Source: Mesorhizobium waimense
Lineage (GTDB): Bacteria; Pseudomonadota; Alphaproteobacteria; Rhizobiales; Rhizobiaceae
NCBI RefSeq assembly: GCF_003601975.1
Contig: NZ_QZWZ01000004.1
Span: 62,001-126,000 of the forward strand
Length of the DNA: 64,000 nt
Direction: 5' to 3'
Shown: piece by piece, positions 57,979-64,000 of the stretch
Layout: each line of letters begins with the position of its first letter
How positions within the stretch are numbered: the stretch's first letter is position 1
Position numbers and translations under genes: made by a program
The notes under the pieces: generated by a model
Databases searched by the model: none
Told to the model about the DNA's origin: nothing
Seen by the model: the letters and a program-made list of their open reading frames with translations, nothing else

Positions 57979-58350
57979 CTATTGCTTCGGTGACTTGAAC
58001 TGCAGCGTAAAGACGTTACCCGCAATGCCCTTGGCAAGCGCCGGCGAAAAGCTGAGCGGCAGACAGTTCCGCAACGCGGCGGTTGCGGCGTCGACAAAGG
58101 CCTGACGCGCCTTTTCGTCGCCGGCCACCTTGATGGCCGTAGGCTTGGGCGGGCCGATGAGCGTGCCGTCGCGCTTGAAGCTGAAGCTCAATGTGACCGT
58201 CGAATTGCCGGCGTCCGCCGGCGGCGTCCAGCACGCCTGGATCGCCGTTCCGACATCGTTCATGGTGTTGAGCGATGCGGCATTCGATTGTCCGATTGCC
58301 GCTATGAATACCGCACCGGCCATCGCCGGCAGTGCTGCGCCGCTTTTCAT
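57979..58350 (-). CDS. Exported protein with TonB-C-like domain
   Basis: The product has 123 residues from ATG 58350, with GAGGACC upstream. A signal peptide (about 1-25, ending SNA) is followed by a domain of about 95 residues with AIQACWTPPADAGNSTVTLSFSFKRDGTLIGPP and FVDAATAALRNCLPLSF. This resembles the C-terminal domain of TonB/TolA-like proteins and rhizobial relatives with a conserved Cys pair. It lacks the membrane anchor and Pro-rich spacer of real TonB, so it may be a stand-alone periplasmic module. The function is unknown. Confidence 0.8.
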   Translation of the reverse strand: MKSGAALPAMAGAVFIAAIGQSNAASLNTMNDVGTAIQACWTPPADAGNSTVTLSFSFKRDGTLIGPPKPTAIKVAGDEKARQAFVDAATAALRNCLPLSFSPALAKGIAGNVFTLQFKSPKQ

Positions 58351-58501
58351 TTGCAGGTCCTCGTTCTTCCACCGGTTGCCCGTCCGCACAGGACAACTGA
58401 AATCGATGATAGGGTCGGAGCCGGCAATGACAATATGCTTCGCAAGGGGACTTGATTTCGGCAGCGCATGGCGGCCTGCTCGCTGCCTCTGGACAGGCCC
58501 C

Positions 58502-58536
58502 CGAAAAGCAAAAAGGCCGGCGCATGGCCGACCTTT
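58502..58536 (-). terminator. Rho-independent terminator after the GST gene
   Basis: On the minus strand a 10-bp stem (58527-58536 with 58512-58521, one G-U pair) and a 5-base loop are followed by TTGCTTTT. It is about 110 bp after the stop of the GST gene. Confidence 0.7.
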
Positions 58537-58647
58537 CCTTCCACCTCTCGATCCGCGCCAGTACATCCGTGGTCGCAAGCCAGAGGTGAATTGCCATCCA
58601 GTAGACAGGGCTTTGGTTAACGAATCCTTATCGTTCGAGCCCCGCCA

Positions 58648-59466
58648 TCACGCCTTGGCTTGCGACTTCACATAAGCGATATAGCCGCGCACGTCGGCGG
58701 CCGGCTCGGCATAGGCTTTGCCGAGCTTCTTTTCGACCGCCGCCACATACTCCTTCGCCCATTTGGGCAAGGCGTAGTCGATGACGGCCAGGAATTCGAG
58801 CGTTGCCGCCAGGCGGATATCGGCGATCGACGGGTTCTTGCCGCCAATGAACGGCTTGCCGTCCCTGAAGAAGCTGTGAAAAACCTCCAGCGGCTCGGCG
58901 ATCGCGGCCATCGCGGCCTTCTGGGCCTCGGACTTCTTGTCCGGGTGGGCATCGCTGTGGCCGACCTCGCCTGCATATTGCGGGAAGCCGAGGAGCGGAT
59001 AGGTGGCGCGCGCCACATAGGGGTAGAGCGTGCCGACCAAGTAGAACATGGCGCTGTCGATCATCGCCCGCTTGGCCGGCGCCTTGGGATAGAATTTCTC
59101 CAGCCCATGCTTGTTGGAGAGGTATTGCATGATCGCGCAGCTTTCCCACAGCACGCCCCTGGGAAGGCCCTTGTCCTCGATCATCGGCGTCAGATGGGCA
59201 GGGTTGCGTGCCATGAATTCCGGCGAGCGGGTGTGACCCCAGGCATCGGTCTCCGCGGCATCCAGCCCGGCCGCCCGCGCAAAGACGCGAACGGTCATGT
59301 TGTTGACGCTGGGCTTCAGCATGCTGAGTTTCACGCCAGGTTTCTTCGCCGGCTTCGCCTTGGCCTTAGGCGCGGCTCTTGCCGTCGCCTGCGCGGCTTT
59401 TGCCGTCGCCTGCGCGGCCGGTTTGGCCGCGGGTTTCTTCGCACTCTTCGTCGCTGTCTTGGCCAT
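58648..59466 (-). CDS. Glutathione S-transferase with Lys/Ala/Pro-rich N-terminal tail
   Basis: The protein has 272 residues. Residues 1-43 are almost only Lys, Ala, Pro and Thr, with repeated AKPA-like units, as in histone-H1-like or AlgP tails. The remainder is GST-like: a thioredoxin-fold N-terminal domain from LSMLKPSVNNMTVRVFARAAGL, with SCAIMQYLSNKHG as the glutathione Ser-region, and an all-helical domain ending with PSIADIRLAATLEFLAVIDYAL. The tail may bind nucleic acid or acidic surfaces. It is 21 bp after a VOC gene in the same direction and ends at a terminator. Confidence 0.85.
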   Translation of the reverse strand: MAKTATKSAKKPAAKPAAQATAKAAQATARAAPKAKAKPAKKPGVKLSMLKPSVNNMTVRVFARAAGLDAAETDAWGHTRSPEFMARNPAHLTPMIEDKGLPRGVLWESCAIMQYLSNKHGLEKFYPKAPAKRAMIDSAMFYLVGTLYPYVARATYPLLGFPQYAGEVGHSDAHPDKKSEAQKAAMAAIAEPLEVFHSFFRDGKPFIGGKNPSIADIRLAATLEFLAVIDYALPKWAKEYVAAVEKKLGKAYAEPAADVRGYIAYVKSQAKA

Positions 59467-59487
59467 GTGTTCCTCCCTCTGGTTCGT

Positions 59488-60069
59488 TCAGTATGGGTTC
59501 TTCGGTGCCCGGTCGTCCGACAAGGTAGCGCGGGAACGCTCGACCAGCGCCTGGATCGCATCGGCGAGATGCACTTCCGCAATGTTGTAGTCGCCGCGCG
59601 CGACGCGGAGCTTGTGCGCTTCCATCAGCACGTCGGCATGGGTGAAGCCCGCCGGCGGCTCGAAACGGTAGGACGCCAGCTCGATCAGCAGGCCGAGCGG
59701 ATCCTCGAAATAGATCGAATCCATGAAGCCGCGATCCTTAACGCCGCTATGCTTGATGCCGCGCTCGTCGAGCCGCGCGACCGCCTGCAGGAAGGTGACG
59801 CGCGACACAGAAAAGGCGATGTGGTGGACGCAGCCCGGATCGGTCGGCGTACGCCGCTTCTCCGGCGTGCGGCTCTCATCGGTAAAGATGGTGATCAGCC
59901 TTCCGTCGCCCGGATCGAAATAGAGATGGCTTTCCTTGGCCTTGTCGAGGTTGGGCTGCTCGAAGATGAACGGCATGCCGAGCACGCCTTCCCAAAAATC
60001 GATCGAAGTCTGGCGCCCGGCGCCGACCAGCGTGATGTGATGGACGCCCTGCGATTGCAGCTTCTGCAT
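59488..60069 (-). CDS. VOC-family (glyoxalase/dioxygenase-like) metalloprotein
   Basis: The protein has 193 residues from ATG 60069, with GGAGGGGAGGAAGGG upstream. Two beta-alpha-beta-beta-beta modules carry metal ligands in QGVHHITLVGAG, CVHHIAFSVSR and GLLIELASY. This is the arrangement of ring-cleaving or glyoxalase-like enzymes, and the first half resembles MhqO. The substrate is unknown. The GST gene follows 21 bp downstream, so a detoxification pair is plausible. Confidence 0.87.
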   Translation of the reverse strand: MQKLQSQGVHHITLVGAGRQTSIDFWEGVLGMPFIFEQPNLDKAKESHLYFDPGDGRLITIFTDESRTPEKRRTPTDPGCVHHIAFSVSRVTFLQAVARLDERGIKHSGVKDRGFMDSIYFEDPLGLLIELASYRFEPPAGFTHADVLMEAHKLRVARGDYNIAEVHLADAIQALVERSRATLSDDRAPKNPY

Positions 60070-60280
60070 CTGCCCTTCCTCCCCGCCGGCATCAACTGCC
60101 GGTCCGGACCTGCCCAGCACCTGGCGTTCTGCGCGCCGCTAAGGCTGTGCCTCAGAATCCATGATGCGATGCTAAAGCAATCGGCCCCGCCGCGCCAGAA
60201 GCGAGGTATGCCCGCCAGGACGCGCCGCGACGCAACGCGGTGAATCGGGTTGATCGTTTGGGGGGAAGCTTGGAGAGACT

Positions 60281-60355
60281 TGGTACGCCCAAGGGGAATC
60301 GAACCCCTGTTCCCGCCGTGAGAGGGCGGTGTCCTGACCGCTAGACGATGGGCGC
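60281..60355 (-). tRNA. tRNA-Glu (anticodon CTC)
   Basis: On the minus strand the sequence starts GCGCCCATCGTCTAGCGG and ends GTACCA. The anticodon arm CCGCC-CTCTCAC-GGCGG gives anticodon CTC, reading GAG. The T arm has the standard TTCGATT loop, and CCA is encoded. The first pair is G-U, as in many tRNA-Glu genes. Confidence 0.95.
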
Positions 60356-60445
60356 GTTCAAGAACCGGCGATATAGGCTGACGGTTGGTAAAAAGCAACT
60401 GGGCTTCCGACGTTTGACGAAAGCCTCGAAATGTCTGACGCAAGC

Positions 60446-60853
60446 CTATCGTTTCGGCTCGATCAGATCCCACAGATTTCCGTAAAGATCGGCGAACACC
60501 GCCACCGTGCCGTAAGGCTCATAGCGCGGTGCTTCGCGGAATTCGACACCCTTTGCCAGCATCGCCTGATGGTCCCCGGCAAAGTCGGAGGTTTCGAGGA
60601 ACAGAAAGACGCGGCCGCCGGTCTGGTTGCCGATGCGGCTTTTCTGCGCCGCGTCGGACGCTTCGGCCAGCAGCAGTCTTGCGCCCTGGCCATCGGCCGG
60701 CGTCACCGTGACCCAGCGCTTGCCGCCGCCGAGATCGACATCCTCGGTCAGCACAAAACCGAGACGCTCGACATACCAGGCGATCGCCTCGTCGTAGTTT
60801 TTGACCACCAGCGCGACGGTCGCCACCCGGCGGTGTTCGGCGAACCCGGTCAT
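60446..60853 (-). CDS. VOC-family glyoxalase-like protein
   Basis: The product has 135 residues from ATG 60853; an upstream frame to 60988 is low-complexity. The glyoxalase/bleomycin-resistance fold is seen in VATVALVVKNYDEAIAWYVERLGF, VTVTPADGQGARLLLA and YGTVAVFADLYGNLWDLIEP. This is the common extradiol-dioxygenase-like/glyoxalase subgroup with a terminal Glu. The substrate is unknown. It is 31 bp after the membrane protein gene at 60885 in the same direction. Confidence 0.88.
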   Translation of the reverse strand: MTGFAEHRRVATVALVVKNYDEAIAWYVERLGFVLTEDVDLGGGKRWVTVTPADGQGARLLLAEASDAAQKSRIGNQTGGRVFLFLETSDFAGDHQAMLAKGVEFREAPRYEPYGTVAVFADLYGNLWDLIEPKR

Positions 60854-60884
60854 TGTTGCGGCCCGGTTATCTGCTGCGACCAAG

Positions 60885-61268
60885 TCATTTGTTCCGGATC
60901 GCAAAGCGGCCGATGAGGCGGCGCTCGGCGATGTCGTAGACAAAGATGGTGCGGCTGCCGTCGGCAAGCTCGGCATCGATCGAGACACGGTTGCCGGACA
61001 GCGACTGGCTGATCACCTTGGCGCCGACGGGCAGCACGATGTCGCCGCTGACCGGCTCGTCGGCCGGCACCTGGATATCGCCGGCCAGTGGCGGGCTGAC
61101 GGGCGGCGCATTTCGGGCTTTGTAGACAAGCGCACCGATCACCACCATAAGGGCGAGCAACAGCAGGCCGAGATTGATGGCCATGAAGCGCAAGAGTTTC
61201 TTCCGCACGCCTTCGACTTCGGGGTCGAGCGGCTTTTCTTGGTCTTCGTCGGCAATTGGCCTGGCCAT
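60885..61268 (-). CDS. Membrane-anchored hypothetical protein
   Basis: The product has 127 residues. A cytoplasmic charged N-terminus (about 1-27) leads into one membrane helix (about 28-50, FMAINLGLLLLALMVVIGALVY) and an extracytoplasmic beta-rich domain (about 55-127, with SGDIVLPVGAKVISQSLSGNRVSID and IFVYDIAERRLIGRFAI). The topology is that of a single-pass inner-membrane protein. It is divergent from rluD with only 26 bp between. No known function. Confidence 0.82.
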   Translation of the reverse strand: MARPIADEDQEKPLDPEVEGVRKKLLRFMAINLGLLLLALMVVIGALVYKARNAPPVSPPLAGDIQVPADEPVSGDIVLPVGAKVISQSLSGNRVSIDAELADGSRTIFVYDIAERRLIGRFAIRNK

Positions 61269-61294
61269 GGCAAAAATTCCGGAACTTTCTTTCG

Positions 61295-62350
61295 ATGAGC
61301 GCTCATAACGAAGAGGCCCCTGGATTGATAGAGGACCAATTCATCGTGGCCGCGCCGACCGTTCTGGAGGCCGGCACGGAGGCGGCCGGCCAGCGCCTTG
61401 ACCAGTGGCTGGCCGGAAAGCTCGGCCCGGACATGTCGCGCAACCGGGTGCAGATGCTGATCAAGCAGGGCGCGGTCAGGATCGGCGGCAAGCCAGTCGA
61501 CGAGGCCAAGCGCAAGCTGGCCGCCGGCGACGTGGTGTCGGTCACCATGCCGGAACCGGAGCCGGCCACGCCGCAGGGCGAGGCGATCGCTCTCGACATC
61601 CTCTATGAGGACGCCGAACTGATCGTCATCAACAAGCCGGCCGGGCTGGTCGTCCATCCCGGCGCCGGCAACTGGACCGGCACGCTGGTCAATGCGCTGA
61701 TCCACCATTGCGGCGACAGCCTCTCCGGCATTGGCGGCGTCAAGCGGCCGGGCATCGTGCATCGGCTGGACAAGGAAACAAGCGGCGTCATGGTCGTGGC
61801 CAAGACCGACCGTGCCCACAAGGCGCTGTCGGAGGCCTTTGCCGACCATGGGCGGACCGGCGACCTCCAGCGCGCCTATCTCGCTTTGGTCTGGGGCATA
61901 CCGCCAAGGCCGACCGGCACGGTCGATGCCCCACTAGGCCGCGCCGCCGACCGCGTCAGGCGCGCCGTGGTGCCCGAGGGTCGCGACGATGCCCGCCACG
62001 CCGTTACCCATTTCACCGTCGTCGAGCGCTTCGGCGAGCAGCAGCAGGAGTTTGCGACGGCCAGCCTGGTCGAGTGCCGGTTGGAAACCGGCCGCACCCA
62101 CCAGATCCGCGTCCACATGGCTCATATCGGCCATCCGGTGGTCGGCGATCCGGATTATGGCCAGGCCTTCCGGACCAAGGCCAACCGGCTGCCCGAGCCG
62201 CTGAAGACGACGGTGAAGACATTTCCGCGACAGGCACTGCACGCGCGCCTACTTGAATTTCGCCACCCGGCCACCCATCTAGCGATGAGGTTCGAGGCGC
62301 CGTTACCGAGGGACATGGAGGCACTCGTCGGCGGCTTCCGCAAGCTCTGA
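61295..62350 (+). CDS. rluD: RluA-family 23S rRNA pseudouridine synthase (RluD type)
   Basis: The protein has 351 residues from ATG 61295; an upstream in-frame start at 61256 overlaps the divergent gene. An S4 RNA-binding domain (about 35-95, QRLDQWLAGKLGPDMSRNRVQMLIKQGAVRIGG) precedes the catalytic domain with Asp159 in IVHRLDKETSGVMVVAKT and LETGRTHQIRVHMAHIGHPVVGDPDYG. RluD makes pseudouridines in helix 69 of 23S rRNA (1911, 1915 and 1917 in E. coli). In alphaproteobacteria the gene is often just before rpoH, as here (214-bp gap). Confidence 0.93.
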   Translation: MSAHNEEAPGLIEDQFIVAAPTVLEAGTEAAGQRLDQWLAGKLGPDMSRNRVQMLIKQGAVRIGGKPVDEAKRKLAAGDVVSVTMPEPEPATPQGEAIALDILYEDAELIVINKPAGLVVHPGAGNWTGTLVNALIHHCGDSLSGIGGVKRPGIVHRLDKETSGVMVVAKTDRAHKALSEAFADHGRTGDLQRAYLALVWGIPPRPTGTVDAPLGRAADRVRRAVVPEGRDDARHAVTHFTVVERFGEQQQEFATASLVECRLETGRTHQIRVHMAHIGHPVVGDPDYGQAFRTKANRLPEPLKTTVKTFPRQALHARLLEFRHPATHLAMRFEAPLPRDMEALVGGFRKL

Positions 62351-62564
62351 ACCCATCATCAAGACGCTTCAAACCAACCATCAAAAAACCTGACTGGCGT
62401 TGTTCACTTTGGCGTGACACACTGTTTCGTGTTGAACAAATGCCTGTCTTTTCTGGTTTTGTTCCTATATACATCAGTTGCCGCGAGCGAGCCTTTATGG
62501 TGCTCGCGTCACACATGCCCGCCGCGTTTCGGGGGCATCACTCCAATAGAGAGGGGGCGCTACC

Positions 62565-63476
62565 ATGGCCCAGTCACTACCCAGTATCGTTTCCGGCGAA
62601 GGCGGCCTCAGCCGCTACCTGGAAGAAATCCGCCGCTTTCCGATGCTTCAGCCGCAGGAAGAGTACATGCTCGCCAAGCGCTACGCCGAGCATGAGGACA
62701 CCACGGCTGCGCACAAGCTCGTCACCAGCCATCTGAGGCTCGTCGCCAAGATCGCCATGGGCTATCGCGGCTACGGCCTGCCGATCGGCGAGGTGATCTC
62801 GGAAGGCAATGTCGGCCTGATGCAGGCCGTCAAGAAATTCGAACCGGAGCGTGGCTTCCGGCTCGCCACCTATGCCATGTGGTGGATCAAGGCCTCGATC
62901 CAGGAATACATCCTGCGCTCGTGGAGCCTGGTCAAGATGGGCACCACCGCCAACCAGAAGCGCCTGTTCTTCAACCTGCGCAAGGTGAAGGGCAAAATCC
63001 AGGCGCTCGACGATGGCGACTTGAAGCCCGACCAGATCGCCGAGATCGCCACAAGGCTCAATGTCTCCGAAGCGGAAGTGGTGTCGATGAACCGCCGCCT
63101 GTCGGGTGACGCCTCGCTCAACGCGCCCATCCGGGCGAGCGAAGGCGAGTCCGGCGAATGGCAGGACTGGCTGGTCGACGACCACGAAAGCCAGGAAGAG
63201 ATGCTGATCGAGCAGGATGAGCTGGAAAACCGGCGCACCATGCTGTCCGGCGCTCTTGCCGTGCTCAACGAGCGCGAGCGGCGCATCTTCGAGGCGCGCC
63301 GCCTCGCCGAAGAGCCGCTGACGCTCGAAGAACTGTCGGCCGAGTTCGACATCAGCCGCGAGCGCGTGCGCCAGATCGAGGTGCGCGCCTTCGAGAAGGT
63401 GCAAGACGCGGTCAAGGCCGCGGCCAAGCGCCAGATGCAGGCGTTGCGCACCATCGAGGCACAGCCGGCGGCGTAA
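62565..63476 (+). CDS. rpoH: RNA polymerase sigma factor RpoH (sigma-32)
   Basis: The protein has 303 residues, with AGAGAGGGGGCG before ATG 62565. Region 2 (SEGNVGLMQAVKKFEPERGFRLATYAMWWIKASIQEYILRSWSLVKMGTTANQKRLFFNLRK, written here over regions 2.2-2.4 and the RpoH box) and region 4 (LTLEELSAEFDISRERVRQIEVRAFEKVQ) are diagnostic. It directs transcription of chaperone and protease genes after heat shock. Many rhizobia carry two rpoH genes; which one this is cannot be decided here. A bidirectional terminator follows. Confidence 0.96.
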   Translation: MAQSLPSIVSGEGGLSRYLEEIRRFPMLQPQEEYMLAKRYAEHEDTTAAHKLVTSHLRLVAKIAMGYRGYGLPIGEVISEGNVGLMQAVKKFEPERGFRLATYAMWWIKASIQEYILRSWSLVKMGTTANQKRLFFNLRKVKGKIQALDDGDLKPDQIAEIATRLNVSEAEVVSMNRRLSGDASLNAPIRASEGESGEWQDWLVDDHESQEEMLIEQDELENRRTMLSGALAVLNERERRIFEARRLAEEPLTLEELSAEFDISRERVRQIEVRAFEKVQDAVKAAAKRQMQALRTIEAQPAA

Positions 63477-63499
63477 AGCCCTCCGGCACGAAAACAAAA

Positions 63500-63530
63500 G
63501 GCGGCGCCGGGAAACCGGCGCCGCCTTTTT
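63500..63530. terminator. Bidirectional rho-independent terminator
   Basis: A perfect 11-bp GC stem (63500-63510 with 63515-63525), GAAA loop and TTTTT (63526-63530) follow rpoH. On the other strand the A-rich run 63491-63499 supplies U residues for transcripts coming from the peroxiredoxin gene. Confidence 0.9.
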
Positions 63531-63567
63531 CATGGCCGTTGATGGCCGAACGAATTTGCCCTGCGCC

Positions 63568-64000
63568 TCAAGCCGTTGGCTGCTTGGTCTTCCTCAGATA
63601 GGGCAGGATGGTGTCGAAGGCGCCGAAACGCTTGATCGCGTCCTCGTTGGAGACCGCGGCGGTGATGATGACGTCCTCGCCTTGCTTCCAGTTGGCTGGC
63701 GTCGCCACCTGGTGCTTGGCCGTCAGCTGGATGGAATCGATGACGCGCAGGATCTCGTCGAAGTTGCGGCCGGTGGTCATCGGATAGGTGAGCACCAGCT
63801 TGATCTTCTTGTCCGGGCCGATGACGTAGACCGACCGCACCGTGGCGTTGTCTGCCGGCGTGCGGCCCTCCGAAGTCTCGCCGGCACCCGCCGGCAGCAT
63901 CTCGTAGAGCTTGGCGACCTTGAGTTCCTTGTCGCCGATCAGCGGATATTTCACCACCTGGCCGGTCGCGGTCTTGATGTCGTCCTGCCATTTGTCGTGG
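63568..64000 (-). CDS. Peroxiredoxin, 1-Cys (Prx6) type, 5' end outside the window
   Basis: The visible 143 codons are the C-terminal two thirds; the frame continues past 64000. VKYPLIGDKELKVAKLYEML, RSVYVIGPDKKIKLVLTYPMTTGRNFDEILRVIDSIQLTAKHQVATPANWK (across the Arg and dimer regions) and the C-terminal domain with YLRKTKQPTA match Prx6-type enzymes, which reduce peroxides in the cytoplasm. The catalytic Cys lies in the missing part. It converges with rpoH across a shared terminator. Confidence 0.92.
   Translation of the reverse strand, partial: HDKWQDDIKTATGQVVKYPLIGDKELKVAKLYEMLPAGAGETSEGRTPADNATVRSVYVIGPDKKIKLVLTYPMTTGRNFDEILRVIDSIQLTAKHQVATPANWKQGEDVIITAAVSNEDAIKRFGAFDTILPYLRKTKQPTA

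Noticed and set aside
62432-62470. A heat-shock-type promoter (TTGAAC ... CCTATAT) upstream of rpoH
   Set aside because: The spacing of about 27 bp is too long for a standard sigma promoter.
1-64000. CRISPR arrays, intact insertion sequences, prophage or plasmid functions
   Set aside because: No regularly spaced repeats, transposase, integrase, phage structural or replication genes were seen.

Overview
The window looks like chromosomal DNA of a Mesorhizobium-like alphaproteobacterium (order Hyphomicrobiales). The reasons are high GC coding DNA, a NepR-EcfG-PhyR general stress locus, many HWE-type histidine kinases, a rhizobial-style pst-pho operon with long PstC and PstA, RpoH, and small palindromic intergenic repeats. 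This assignment is by recognition, not by database search. The window holds about 60 protein genes, one tRNA, no CRISPR array and no intact insertion sequence.

Layout. 0.2-5.3 kb: two small membrane proteins, a divergent pair of OmpR-type regulators (one with a degenerate receiver), a GAF-PAS hybrid kinase, a 145-bp MITE-like palindrome and a small secreted or membrane protein. 5.8-23.7 kb: a catabolic island with a Rieske oxygenase, a class III aminotransferase, a PotABC-like transporter with two duplicated binding proteins, an amine-oxidase-like flavoprotein, a BetI-like TetR repressor, a methyltransferase, two overlapping PYROXD2-like flavoproteins, a GcvT-like folate enzyme, an 81-residue protein and an M19 dipeptidase. 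Three of its promoter regions share a TTGAA-N6-TTCAA operator. 23.8-27.5 kb: a small MhqO/MhqD-like group and a sulfatase/phosphonate-monoester-hydrolase family enzyme. 27.5-40.5 kb: a general stress response (GSR) island around nepR-ecfG and phyR, with three HWE/HisKA_2 kinases, a FAT-GUY-type receiver, a Crp/Fnr regulator, a PRC-barrel protein, a lipid kinase and several small envelope proteins. 40.6-45.4 kb: a xylose-type ABC transporter and its divergent ROK repressor with two palindromic operators. 45.5-51.8 kb: pstSCAB-phoU-phoB behind a Pho box. 52.2-56.5 kb: a 1415-residue six-PAS hybrid kinase. 56.6-64.0 kb: small proteins, a GST with a Lys/Ala/Pro tail, two VOC proteins, tRNA-Glu, rluD, rpoH and a truncated peroxiredoxin.

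How the genes work together. By eye I found eleven exact GGAAC-N16/17-CGTT sites, the known EcfG promoter pattern. Ten lie between 28.96 and 38.09 kb, in front of most genes of that island including nepR-ecfG and phyR themselves, so regulators, candidate upstream kinases and effectors sit together in one self-activating block. The eleventh is at 57.4 kb. In the catabolic island the shared operator and the BetI-like repressor suggest a single inducible pathway for import, deamination and oxidative N-demethylation of an N-methylated or polyamine-like compound, with one-carbon transfer to folate. The substrate is not known from the sequence. These two systems, the dense EcfG regulon island and the methylated-amine-type island, are the most interesting parts of the window.
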